Made by a program: the position numbers and the translations under genes | Source of the DNA: Sabulicella glaciei | Lineage (GTDB): Bacteria > Pseudomonadota > Alphaproteobacteria > Acetobacterales > Acetobacteraceae | NCBI RefSeq assembly: GCF_026183895.1 | Contig: NZ_JAPFQI010000001.1 | Span: forward strand, 1-64,000 | DNA: 64,000 bases | Direction: 5' to 3' | Shown: one piece after another, positions 36,274-44,896 of the stretch | Layout of the letters: the number at the start of each line of letters is the position of its first letter | Numbering within the stretch: position 1 is the stretch's first letter | The notes under the pieces: generated by a model | The model's database searches: none | The model's input: only the letters and a program-made list of their open reading frames with translations | What the model was told of the DNA's origin: nothing

Positions 36274-38016
36274 TTACGCCCTTGTGGCGGAGCCCCTACG
36301 CAGAGCGGTCTGCTCGTGATCGACCGCACGTCCGTCGCGTTCCAGGACGACGCCATAGAGATCCCGCGCCGCCTCCTCGCTGATGATGCCGTCCATCACG
36401 TCGGCCAGGACCGTTTCCGGGTCGCGTCGCAATGGGTCGCCCCACCCACCACCCGCGCTCGACAGCACCCGGATTCGCGAGGGGCCGAGCCGCTGGATTC
36501 CGTACTGCGGCGGCGGGCACGGTCCCTTGCCCAGTTCCTCGACCTCCAACTGCCCGGCGGCCCCATCCATCCCGCCATTGATGCCGTATCCCGAGGGTCG
36601 TCGAACGCCCTCCGCGCGGATTGCGTGCTCGGTCGTCGCCAGCACGTCGCACACGTAATCCACGCCTGCGCCGCCACGGAACTCGCCAGCCCCCGCCGTG
36701 TCGCATCGTAGTTCCTGACGATGGATCCGCACTGGATAGGCCTGCTCGTAGCCTTCGACATTGGGCAGGGTGAGCCCGCCAAGCGAGATCATGTGCCCCA
36801 CCGACGCGAAGCCGTCGCGCCCCTTCACGGCACCGCCACCGGAGGCACCGTGCCAGTGATACATGACAAAGAAACGCCCCTCCGCGTCGAGCCCGGAACT
36901 CAGCCCGTAGCAGGCCTTGCCCCAGCCGGCGCAGCCGCGTTCGGGCGCTGCCTGGGCCAAGGCCTTCCAGCAGGCATAGATGATGTCGGTCGCTGGATAG
37001 ACCGTGTTCATGGTCATCGGTGCGGGCGGACGCGCATTCACCACCGTTCCCTCCGGCGCGATGATGGAGACAGGCCGGAACAGCCCTTCGTTCCGCGGCA
37101 GGGAGTGGTCGAAGAAAGTGGCGACCGCGACATAGACGGCAGAATAGGTGTTCGCCAGCGAGCTGTTCTTGAAGCCGCGGATCTGCGGCGCGCTGCCCGT
37201 GAAGTCGAAGACCAGCGCGTCGTCGCGGATCTCCAACGAAACGCGCACCGGCACCTCGACCGCCTGGAAGCAGTCGGTGTCGCTGCCATCCTCGCCGAGA
37301 TAGGTGCCGTTCGGGAGCTTCGCGATTTCCGCGCGCATGCGCGCCTCGCCATAGCGCAGCAGCGCGTCGAAATAGGCCAGGCCACGCTCGACCTCCATCT
37401 CGGACAGCATTGCCGCGACGCGCTCGGCCCCGATCCGGGTCGAGCCGAACATGGCGCTGAGGTCGCCCTCCATCAGGTCGGGACAGCGCGAGTTGAGCAG
37501 GAGGAGGTTGAACAGGTCGCGGCGCAGCTTGCCAGCCTCAACCAGGCGCAGCACAGGCAGCCGGATGCCCTCGTGGAAGATCTCGGTCGCCTCGGGATTG
37601 TAGGTCCCGGCCGCTCCGCCCCCGATGTCCGATTGGTGTGCTCGGTTGCAGGTGAACGCGCAAAGGCGCCCCTCGACGAAGACCGGGCGGATCATGGTCC
37701 AGTCGGGCAGGTGGTTGCCGCCGGCCGTGTAGGGGTCGCTCAGCAGGTAGACATCGCCCTCCGCCATCTCCTCGGCGAAGTCCCGGAGCGCGGCGCGCAC
37801 CGCGAAGCCGCCCCCGCCGCTGTGGATCGGGATGCCGTCCGCCTGGGCGATGATGTCGCCGCCGGCGCCGGCGACGAAGCAGGTGAAGTCGTGACTCTGG
37901 CTGAAGATCGGGCTGCGCGCCGTGCGCGTCATGATCCAGCCCATCTGCTGGGAGATGTGGTCCACCTGCTTCTGGATGACGGCCAGCCGGATCGGGTCGA
38001 TGGCGAATGCGTTCAT
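36274..38016 (-). CDS. hyuB: Hydantoinase B / 5-oxoprolinase beta-type subunit
   Basis: The 580-aa protein matches HyuB (N-methylhydantoinase B/acetone carboxylase alpha-like). Landmarks are the start region VQIQ-like VIQKQVDHISQQMGWIM, SHDFTCFVAG, SDPYTAGGNHLPDW near residue 100, HQSDIGG, and the C-terminal GGAGVDYVCDV and GGGWGDPLRRDPE. With HyuA it forms an ATP-dependent amidohydrolase opening hydantoin, 5-oxoproline or related lactam rings; the exact substrate is unknown. It starts at ATG 38016 with an ATGA overlap to hyuA. It is the last gene of the operon and is intact. Confidence 0.87.
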   Translation of the reverse strand: MNAFAIDPIRLAVIQKQVDHISQQMGWIMTRTARSPIFSQSHDFTCFVAGAGGDIIAQADGIPIHSGGGGFAVRAALRDFAEEMAEGDVYLLSDPYTAGGNHLPDWTMIRPVFVEGRLCAFTCNRAHQSDIGGGAAGTYNPEATEIFHEGIRLPVLRLVEAGKLRRDLFNLLLLNSRCPDLMEGDLSAMFGSTRIGAERVAAMLSEMEVERGLAYFDALLRYGEARMRAEIAKLPNGTYLGEDGSDTDCFQAVEVPVRVSLEIRDDALVFDFTGSAPQIRGFKNSSLANTYSAVYVAVATFFDHSLPRNEGLFRPVSIIAPEGTVVNARPPAPMTMNTVYPATDIIYACWKALAQAAPERGCAGWGKACYGLSSGLDAEGRFFVMYHWHGASGGGAVKGRDGFASVGHMISLGGLTLPNVEGYEQAYPVRIHRQELRCDTAGAGEFRGGAGVDYVCDVLATTEHAIRAEGVRRPSGYGINGGMDGAAGQLEVEELGKGPCPPPQYGIQRLGPSRIRVLSSAGGGWGDPLRRDPETVLADVMDGIISEEAARDLYGVVLERDGRAVDHEQTALRRGSATRA

Positions 38017-40100
38017 GCGGCGCCGTCCTTCTGCGCAGGCTCGATCAGGTAATTGCCGGCAGCGGTGACCCGCAGGCGCTGGCCTCCCTCGACCAGCAAG
38101 GTGGTCGTGGCCTCGTCGATGATGGCGGGCCCCAGCACGGCATCGCCCGGTGCGAGGCGCCTTCCGTCGTGGATCGGGGTCGAGACCGTGCCCAGCGCGT
38201 CGTTGATCCAGACCGGGCGCCGTCCCAACGGCTCCGGCCAAGACTGGATCTCAGCATCAACCAGGGTCGGCGCGGCCATGGGCAGATGCCCGCGGGCGGC
38301 CACCTTGAGGCCGAGCGCCTCGATTTCCCCATTTGGCTGGAAATGCCCGTACAGACGCTGATGCGCGGCCTCGAAGCCCCGGCGGAGCACGTCCACGGCC
38401 AGCCCCTCCTCGCTGGGGATGGAGACCGGCCATTGCTGACCCGGGTATCGTAGCGCCAGCCCACGTTCCAGCCGGATGGCCTCGCGGGCGAAGCCCTGAC
38501 GCGCCAGGGCGGCACTGGCCTGCTCCTCCATCTCCCGGAACGCCGCCTCGAGCAGGTCGGGCTGTTCGTCATCCAGCCTGTGGTACCAACTGCGGACGCG
38601 GTCGAGGCGGACATCCGTGTTGCACATGCCAAAGGCGCAGAACACGCCCGCCAGACGCGGGACGTAGACCGCGGCGCAGCCCAGCGCCCTTCCGACCGCC
38701 GCCCCATGCAGCGGCCCGGCGCCCCCGGCAGCGATCAGGGTGAAGTCGCGGATGTCGTAGCCGCGCTCGATGCTCACCCGCTCTACCGCATGCTGGATGT
38801 TCTGCTCGACCAGGCGGATCAGCCCGGCAGCCGCCTGTTCCACCGTCAACCCCAGCGGCCCCGCGAGGTGTTGCTCGATGGCACGGACCGCCTTGTCGCG
38901 ATCCAGAGACAGGGCACCCCCGGCATAGGGGCCCGGCGCCAGGCGTCCCAGGACAAGCTGCGCATCCGTCACGGTCGGCTGCGTGCCGCCAAGGCCATAG
39001 GCTGCCGGACCCGGCCGGGCCCCGGCGCCGTGCGGGCCGGCCTGCAGCATTCCGCCGGCATCGACATGACCGACCGTGCCGCCACCCGCACCAATCGTGT
39101 GGATTTCGACGGACGGGATGGCAATGCAGTGCCCCTCCACGTCAAGCTGGTCCGTCATCTGCACGACCCCGTCGCGCATGAGCGTGACGTCGCAGCTCGT
39201 CCCGCCCACCTCAATGGAGACGAGGTCGGAGGAACCCGTGTCGCGCCCGAAATAGCGAATGGCGCCCACTCCCGCTGCCGGGCCGGAGAGCACCATCTGC
39301 ACCGGCTGATGCGCCACCTCCGCGACGTTCAGCGCACCGCCGTTGCTTTGCACGATCAGCAGCGGGCGCCGCAGGCCAAGGCCGGACAGCCGCGCCTCCA
39401 GCGCGCGGAGATAGGGAGCGACGCGCGGTCCGACATAGGCGTTGGCGACGACGCTGGCGCTGCGCTCGTACTCGCCCATGATCGGTGCGATGTCGCTCGA
39501 GCAGGAGATCCAGATCTCGGGCCAGATTTCCTGGATGACCGCGCGGCAGGCTTGCTCATGGGCGGGATTTCGGAAGCTGTTGAGGAAGCAGATGGCGATC
39601 GCCTCGACCCCTCCGGCACGCAGCATCTCGACGGCCCGCACCACGCTTTCCCGGTCAAGCGGCTTCAGCACCTCGCCCGCTGCGCCGATGCGCTCCCCAA
39701 TCCCGAGCCGCAGGCGGCGTGGAACCAGGGGCGGCGGGAAGGGCGTGCGGTGGTCCCAGACCTCGCGGCGGAGGCCGCGGCGGATCTCCAGGGTGTCGCG
39801 GAAGCCTTCGGTCGTCAGTAGCCCGACCCGTGCGCCCTTTCCTTCTAGCAGCGTGTTGGTCGCGACGGTCGAGCCGTGCACCAGCAGGTCTGTATCCCGC
39901 AGCAGGGTTTCCGTGTCGCGCCCCAAGGCGCGCGCCGCGCCTGCGATGGCGTCCAGCACGCCGATCGTGCGGTCCTCTGGCGTGGACGGAGCCTTGTGCG
40001 CCAGCAGCCGGCCTGCCGCGCCGACTACGACGATGTCGGTGAACGTCCCGCCAATGTCGATCCCGATGCGAAAAGGGGGCTGCATCTCATCCACGCTCAT
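38013..40100 (-). CDS. hyuA: Hydantoinase A / 5-oxoprolinase alpha-type subunit
   Basis: The 695-aa protein has the HyuA plan: an N-terminal ASKHA nucleotide-binding start (GIDIGGTFTDIVVV), THGSTVATN-like VHGSTVATNTLLEGKGA near residue 75, TTEGFRDTLEIRR, then SIEVGGTSCDV and GPAAYGLGGTQPTVTDA. It supplies the ATP-dependent phosphorylation half of the two-subunit ring-opening enzyme with HyuB. Start ATG 40100 is used; another ATG lies five codons in. Both Hyu subunits are intact although the upstream genes of the operon are damaged. Confidence 0.87.
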   Translation of the reverse strand: MSVDEMQPPFRIGIDIGGTFTDIVVVGAAGRLLAHKAPSTPEDRTIGVLDAIAGAARALGRDTETLLRDTDLLVHGSTVATNTLLEGKGARVGLLTTEGFRDTLEIRRGLRREVWDHRTPFPPPLVPRRLRLGIGERIGAAGEVLKPLDRESVVRAVEMLRAGGVEAIAICFLNSFRNPAHEQACRAVIQEIWPEIWISCSSDIAPIMGEYERSASVVANAYVGPRVAPYLRALEARLSGLGLRRPLLIVQSNGGALNVAEVAHQPVQMVLSGPAAGVGAIRYFGRDTGSSDLVSIEVGGTSCDVTLMRDGVVQMTDQLDVEGHCIAIPSVEIHTIGAGGGTVGHVDAGGMLQAGPHGAGARPGPAAYGLGGTQPTVTDAQLVLGRLAPGPYAGGALSLDRDKAVRAIEQHLAGPLGLTVEQAAAGLIRLVEQNIQHAVERVSIERGYDIRDFTLIAAGGAGPLHGAAVGRALGCAAVYVPRLAGVFCAFGMCNTDVRLDRVRSWYHRLDDEQPDLLEAAFREMEEQASAALARQGFAREAIRLERGLALRYPGQQWPVSIPSEEGLAVDVLRRGFEAAHQRLYGHFQPNGEIEALGLKVAARGHLPMAAPTLVDAEIQSWPEPLGRRPVWINDALGTVSTPIHDGRRLAPGDAVLGPAIIDEATTTLLVEGGQRLRVTAAGNYLIEPAQKDGAA

Positions 40101-40173
40101 TCACCAAGCCCTTGTCTGATCTCTCGGTCCGTCAGCTCCTGGTCACGGCACCACCGCGTGGCCAGACCTCATC

Positions 40174-41399
40174 CTATCCCCGGACAAGCGCGCAGTTGCC
40201 ATCCCCGAGCGGTCGGAAGGCCTCGGCAGCTGGGATCGTGGCACGGGGCTTGAGGTAGTCCCAGGGGCCGTGGCTCTCGGAGGGCGCCTTGACGTCCCAG
40301 ACGCGCGCCGGGAAGACCACCCGCCCATCGGCGCGGATCTCTGCGCGTTCGTAGACATCGTCCTCCACCGGCATGCGGCGCATGACTTCGATGGTGGCAC
40401 GGCCCGTGCCCTTGGCCGCTGGGGCGCCCATCTGCGCGACCGCCTTGAGGTAGTGCAGCGCCGCCGAGTAGGCGCCGGCGTGGATGCTGCTCGGCCAGTT
40501 CGCCGGTGCCTTGGGACGGACGCGGGCGGTGAAGGCACGGCTGCGCTCGCTCATGTCCCAGTAGAAGGGCTCCGACAGGACCAGCCCTTCGGCCGCTGCC
40601 AGGCCGAGGCCGTGCACATTGGTAAGCAGGGCGATCGGGGCGGCGAGCTTGATCCCGCGGCGGGTCAGTCCGAACTCACGGGCCTGCTGCACGCAGTTGT
40701 TGAGATCGGCCCCCGCGTTGCACAGGCCAATCACCTTGGCACCCCTCGCCTGCGCCTGGATGAGGTAGGACGAGAAGTCGGTGGTCCCGGGCGATGGATA
40801 GGCAACGCTGCCGACGACCCGGCCGCCGCCCCCCTCGACCACCCGGCTCGCGTCGTTCTGAAGGAGGTGACCGAAGGAGTAGTCGGCGGTGATGAAGAAC
40901 CAGTCCCGGTGGCCCTGCTCGAGCAAAGCCCGGGCGGTCGAGCGCGAGTTTGACCAGGTATCGGTCGTCCAATGCAGAGTGTTGGAACTGCAGCGCGCAC
41001 CGGTCAGGTCGGAGGACACGGCGCCGCTGTTGAGCTGGATCTTGTCCTTCTCTCGGACCAGTTCGGTGATGGCGAGGGCGATGGCGCTGTTGTTCACGTC
41101 CAGGATGACGTCACGCCCTGCTGATCGAACCAGCGCCGGGCCGTGGTCACGCCGACATCCGGCCGGTTCTGGTGATCCGCCGAGATCACCTCCACGCGGA
41201 TGTTCGGAGCGATGGCGCGAAAATCCTCCACGGCCTGCTGCACGCAGGCCACCGTCGTCTGGCCCGATGTGTCCTTGTACATCCCGGCCAGGTCGGTCAG
41301 CACGCCCAGCCGGATGACCTGCTCCTGCGCGCGCCCGGGCTTCGGAAAGAACGGCGCCACCGCTGTGGAGGCGAGCATCGTGCGTCGTGTCACGTTCAT
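40174..41399 (-). pseudogene. Branched-chain amino-acid-type ABC binding protein, frameshifted
   Basis: This is a LivJ-like (type I periplasmic) binding protein split by one frameshift. The 5' part starts at ATG 41399 after GAGGTGAAG with a signal peptide (MNVTRRTMLASTAVAPFF) and runs through RLGVLTDLAGMYKD to ARRWFDQQGV. It then reads TSSWT-stop at 41094. Homology continues one frame over as DVNNSAIALAITELV to 40174. Adding one G near 41111 (GTGACGTC to GTGGACGTC) restores VDVILDVNNSA. It is either a one-base deletion in the genome or a homopolymer read error. It lies between the second binding protein and hyuA; no permease or ATPase is encoded nearby. Confidence 0.82.
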
Positions 41400-41461
41400 G
41401 GCTTCTTCACCTCTGCGTCTGATGAGTGGTCGGGCGTGATCCGTCGGGGCACAAGGCTTGG

Positions 41462-42480
41462 TCACCGGAAGGGCATGCCGTAATGGAGCCCCCCACGGGA
41501 GACGACGTTGTTCTGGCCGCGGTCCAAAGCGATCGGCGTGCTCGGACCGAAGTTCCGGTCGTAGATCTCGCCGTAGTTCCCGACCGCTTCGATCACGCGT
41601 ACCACCCAGTCGCGTGGCGGCCCAGCATTCCGCCGAGATTCTCTTCGGCCCCGAGCAGGCGCCGCAGGGCCGGGTCGGTTGCGCTCGCGACCATCTGCCG
41701 GGCATTGGCCTGCGTGACGCCGCGCTCCTCCGCCTCGATCAGCGCGAAGAGAGTCCAGCGCGCGATGGAGAACCACCCCATGTCGCCCCGCGCGACGGCC
41801 GGCCCGTAGGGGTCGCGGCTCAGCACCTCCGGCAGCACGAGGTAGTCCCGTGGATTGGCGACCTGCACCGAGACGGCCGCGCCCAAGTCTGCGGCGCCGG
41901 CCGTCACCGCGTCGCAACGTCCGCCGAGGAAGGCTTCAAGCACCGTGGCGAATCGGTCGAAGGTGATCGGGGTGAAGGCAAGGTTTCGTGTGCGAAGGAA
42001 ATCGGCGACCTCCGGGAGGTTGGACCCGCCCTGGCTCGCGCAGATGGTCGCCCCATCGAGCTGGTCCATGCGGGCCACGCCCGAGGCGCGGCGGACCATC
42101 ACCCCGGTCCCGGTGTAGAAGCTGGTGCCGACAAACGCGACGCCGAGACTCACGTCGCGCGATAGGGTCCAGACCGTGTCGCGCGCCAGCACATCCACCT
42201 CGCCGGAGGAGAGTGCCGTGAAGCGTGTCTGGAGCGTAAGGGGGACGAAGGTCACCCGGCGAGGGTCGCCGAGAACTGCGGAGGCGATGGCGCGGCAGTA
42301 ATCCACATCCAGCCCGTGCCATTCACCTCGGCTGTCAGGCAGGGAGAAGCCCGCGACCGAATCCCCCACGCCACAACGGACCGTGTTGTTGGCCCGCACC
42401 CGGTCCAGCACCGGCCCTGCCTCGGCTGCCGCAGCAATGCCGACGACGAGGGCTGCAGCCGCCAGGAGGAGCCGTCTCAC
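41462..42480 (-). pseudogene. AapJ-like amino-acid ABC binding protein, frameshifted near the end
   Basis: This matches general L-amino-acid binding proteins (AapJ/BztA): signal peptide, then VRCGVGDSVAGFSLPDSRGEWHGLDVDYCRAIASA, SGEVDVLARDTVWTLSRD, and GDMGWFSIARWTLFALIEAEE. The main frame ends at 41593 with LGRHATGWYA, while the expected C-terminus (DWVVRVIEAVGNYGEIYDRN to GGLHYGMPFR) continues in another frame to 41462. One missing base near 41630 explains it. The start is GTG 42480, overlapping the aminotransferase stop as GTGA. The protein would lose about 45 residues, so it is probably inactive unless the shift is an artefact. Confidence 0.8.
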
Positions 42481-43835
42481 GGTTCGGCCCTCGCTGCCAA
42501 GGTCGCTTCGACGAGCGCGTCCGTGATGAGGCCGATCTCCGCTGCCCCCATTGGCGTCGAAAGCGCGCCCGAGCAGTTGGGAGTCAGCAGGATTCCGGCC
42601 TCAAGCATCGCCAGATGGATCGCGGCGAGCCTCGTCTTGGCTTCTGCATCCGGATAGCTGCTGCGGTAGTCCTGGATCGGGTCGGCCGTCAGGTGCAGGC
42701 GGAACAAGGGGCCTTGCCCGGTAACCTGCGCCTGGATCCCCGCCTCGGAGAAGGCCTCGTTCACGCGACTTCGCAGCGTCTCGCCGAGTCGATTCAGCCG
42801 ATCCACGGCCATCGCATCGAAAGCCTCCAGCGCGGCGAGGCCCGCGGCCATGGTCAGCGGGTTGGCGCTGAAGGTGCCGCCGAACGCCACCGGGGGCTGC
42901 CCGCGCGTGTGGTCGAAGACCGCCATCCGTTCCGCCGGGCCTGCCACCGCCCCTACCGGAAGCCCGCCGCCGATGATCTTGCCAAGCGCGATCAGATCCG
43001 GCTCCAGGCCAAAGAGGGGATGCGCTCCCGCGTTGGACAGGCGGAAGGTGATGACTTCGTCGCAGATCAGAAGGATGCCGTGCCTGCGGCAGGCGGAGCG
43101 GATCGCCTCGGTCGTCGCCGGCGACGGAGGAACCATGCCGATTTTCGAGGCCAACGGATCCAGCACGATCGCGGCCAGGCGCGGGGCCTCCCGCTCCAGG
43201 ATCGCGGCACACCGATCCGCATCCGCGTAGGGCAGCACGACGGTGTCGGCGACGACACCGCGCGGCGTGCCGCGGTCGTAGGGAACCGCGGCAGGATCGC
43301 CTTTCGGCCCATCCTAGTTCGACGGGTCGAAGCCAAGACTGACTTCGAGCGTGTCGTAGCTGCCGTGGTAGGCCCCTTCGAACTTGGCGATGCCAGGCCG
43401 CCCGGTGATCGCCCGGGCGGCCTTGACGGCGAACATCACTGCCTCGGTACCCGAGTTGCAGAACCGGATCTGCTCGCAGCGTGGGGAGCGGCTGCGGATC
43501 GTCTCGGCCAGCGCGGTCTCGTGCCGCGTCGGCATGCCGAAGGCCGTGCCATCCGCGACCACCCTCCTCAGCGCCTCGACCACAGGCGGAAACGCGTGGC
43601 CGTGCACGAGCGAAAAGAAGTTGTTCGCGCAATCCAGGATGCGCCTTCCGTCCAGGTCCTCGACCCAGCAACCCTCGCCTCGCGCAGCATAGGGGGGATG
43701 CGGGGCGAACCACGTTGCCTGGCGCATGCTGCCGCCCGGGATGACGCGCTTGGCCCGCTCGAACTCGGCGGCGGATCGCGAAACCGGCGGCTAGTTGCTG
43801 CCATGGTCGACGTTGGAGGCGTCGGGGTGATCCAT
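42477..43835 (-). pseudogene. Glutamate-1-semialdehyde aminotransferase-like gene with two in-frame TAG codons
   Basis: One continuous 453-codon frame resembles the HemL-type class III PLP aminotransferases. It includes FERAKRVIPGGS, HGHAFPPVVEALR, FCNSGTEAVMFAVKAARA, FEGAYHGSYD, and the PLP-Lys region ICDEVITF then LIALGKIIGGGLPVG. TAG occurs at codon 15 (43791-43793; SN-stop-PPVSRS, Gln probable) and at codon 174 (43314-43316; FDPSN-stop-DGPKGD, Trp probable). No frameshift is needed. The start ATG 43835 is preceded by CAGGAAAG. In this context it is likely a catabolic transaminase or racemase rather than the haem pathway enzyme. It is the first gene of the RpiR-controlled operon. Confidence 0.82.
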
Positions 43836-43871
43836 GCCTGCGCTTTCCTGAGGTGACGCGGGACGGATCGA

Positions 43872-43910
43872 ACCATATGATCCATTGACCCGTCAAGCGG
43901 ATCATATGGT
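43872..43910. promoter_or_regulatory. Operator: perfect 12-bp inverted repeat between divergent genes
   Basis: ACCATATGATCC (43872-43883) and its exact reverse complement GGATCATATGGT (43899-43910) are separated by 15 bases. They sit midway between the divergent starts of the aminotransferase (43835) and the RpiR-type regulator (43952). Each half also contains the palindrome CATATG. The position and perfect symmetry fit the binding site of the adjacent regulator controlling both transcripts. Confidence 0.7.
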
Positions 43911-43951
43911 CCTGCCCTTGCCTGCGGTCCTTGCCGCGGAGACTGTGCCCC

Positions 43952-44896
43952 ATGAACGAAGTCGAGATGACTAAGGCGCTGCGCGGACTGCTCGCTGAAC
44001 TGACCGGGCCGATGGCCGAGGCGGCGCGCTACCTGCTGGCGCACCCCCAGGACGTGGCTGTCCATTCGATGCGCACGCTCGCGCGCCGGGCCGAAGTGCC
44101 GCCCGTCACGCTCGTTCGGCTGGCGCAGCGCCTGGGCCTGCCGGGCTACAATGATCTGCGCCAGACCTTCGTGGAGCGCGTTCTCCGCCATGGCGCTGCC
44201 GCCCAGGTCGCGGTGACCCGCAACGAGCAAAGCGCGCGAGCCATCGCGGCGGCGGCCCAAGCGGGAACAGGCGCGTTAGCCTTTGCCGAAAGCTTCCTTG
44301 CCGCCGAGCATGATGTGCTCCGTCGCGCCTTCGCCGGACTGACCGAGGCCGCGCTTGATCAGGCGGCCACGGTGCTGGCGGGTGCGCCGCGTGTCTTCGT
44401 GGCGGCCCGCCGCACCTCGTTCCCGGCCGCCTTCACCCTGGCCTATGCTCTGCGCAAAGCCCGCCCGGGCGTGGTTCTCCTCGACGATGCAGGCGGCGCG
44501 CCGGAGGGGCCCCTGGAGGACGCGCAGGCTGGGGACGCCTTCGTCGCCTTTACCTTCGCGCCATTCAGCCGCGTGACCGACACGCTGGCGCGCCGAGCCG
44601 CGACCGCCGGGGGACGTCTGATCGTGGTCACGGACATTGACGCGGCCCCCCTGCGCGAACTGGCTGGCGATCTCTTCTTTGTGGCGCCGACGTTGAGCCG
44701 CGCGTTTCCGGAATCCGCGCTCGGAGCGTTGACGCTCGCAAACCTCCTCGCGGCTCTGGCGGTCGCCAAGCTAGGAGGGGAGGCCCAGAAGCGGATCCGC
44801 CTGAATGAGCGCCGCCTCGTGGACGCAGGCGAGTATCTTCTGGCGGGCCGCCCCACGCGCAGGAGCCGGGCGACCGTGAATGGCCGCAGAGGATAA
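43952..44896 (+). CDS. MurR/RpiR family transcriptional regulator
   Basis: The 314-aa protein has an RpiR-type N-terminal helix-turn-helix (VHSMRTLARRAEVPPVTLVRLAQRLGLPGYNDLRQTF, residues 30-70) and a C-terminal SIS sugar-isomerase-like domain (about 120-265; APRVFVAARRTSFPAAF, TFAPFSRVTDTLARRA). The usual ligands are phosphosugars, but members next to amino-acid or hydantoin genes are known. It is divergent from the aminotransferase/hyu operon with a strong inverted repeat between, so it probably regulates that operon and itself. ATG 43952 is chosen over codons seven residues upstream. Confidence 0.85.
   Translation: MNEVEMTKALRGLLAELTGPMAEAARYLLAHPQDVAVHSMRTLARRAEVPPVTLVRLAQRLGLPGYNDLRQTFVERVLRHGAAAQVAVTRNEQSARAIAAAAQAGTGALAFAESFLAAEHDVLRRAFAGLTEAALDQAATVLAGAPRVFVAARRTSFPAAFTLAYALRKARPGVVLLDDAGGAPEGPLEDAQAGDAFVAFTFAPFSRVTDTLARRAATAGGRLIVVTDIDAAPLRELAGDLFFVAPTLSRAFPESALGALTLANLLAALAVAKLGGEAQKRIRLNERRLVDAGEYLLAGRPTRRSRATVNGRRG

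Noticed and set aside
40174-41399. Programmed ribosomal frameshifting in the LivJ-like gene
   Set aside because: No slippery heptamer or downstream pseudoknot was seen at 41111, and the neighbouring gene has an unrelated one-base loss; simple mutation or read error is more likely.
42477-43835. Calling the aminotransferase the haem-pathway hemL
   Set aside because: It is class III and HemL-like, but it lies in a hydantoinase operon under an RpiR regulator and carries two stops; an essential hemL would not be expected in this state.
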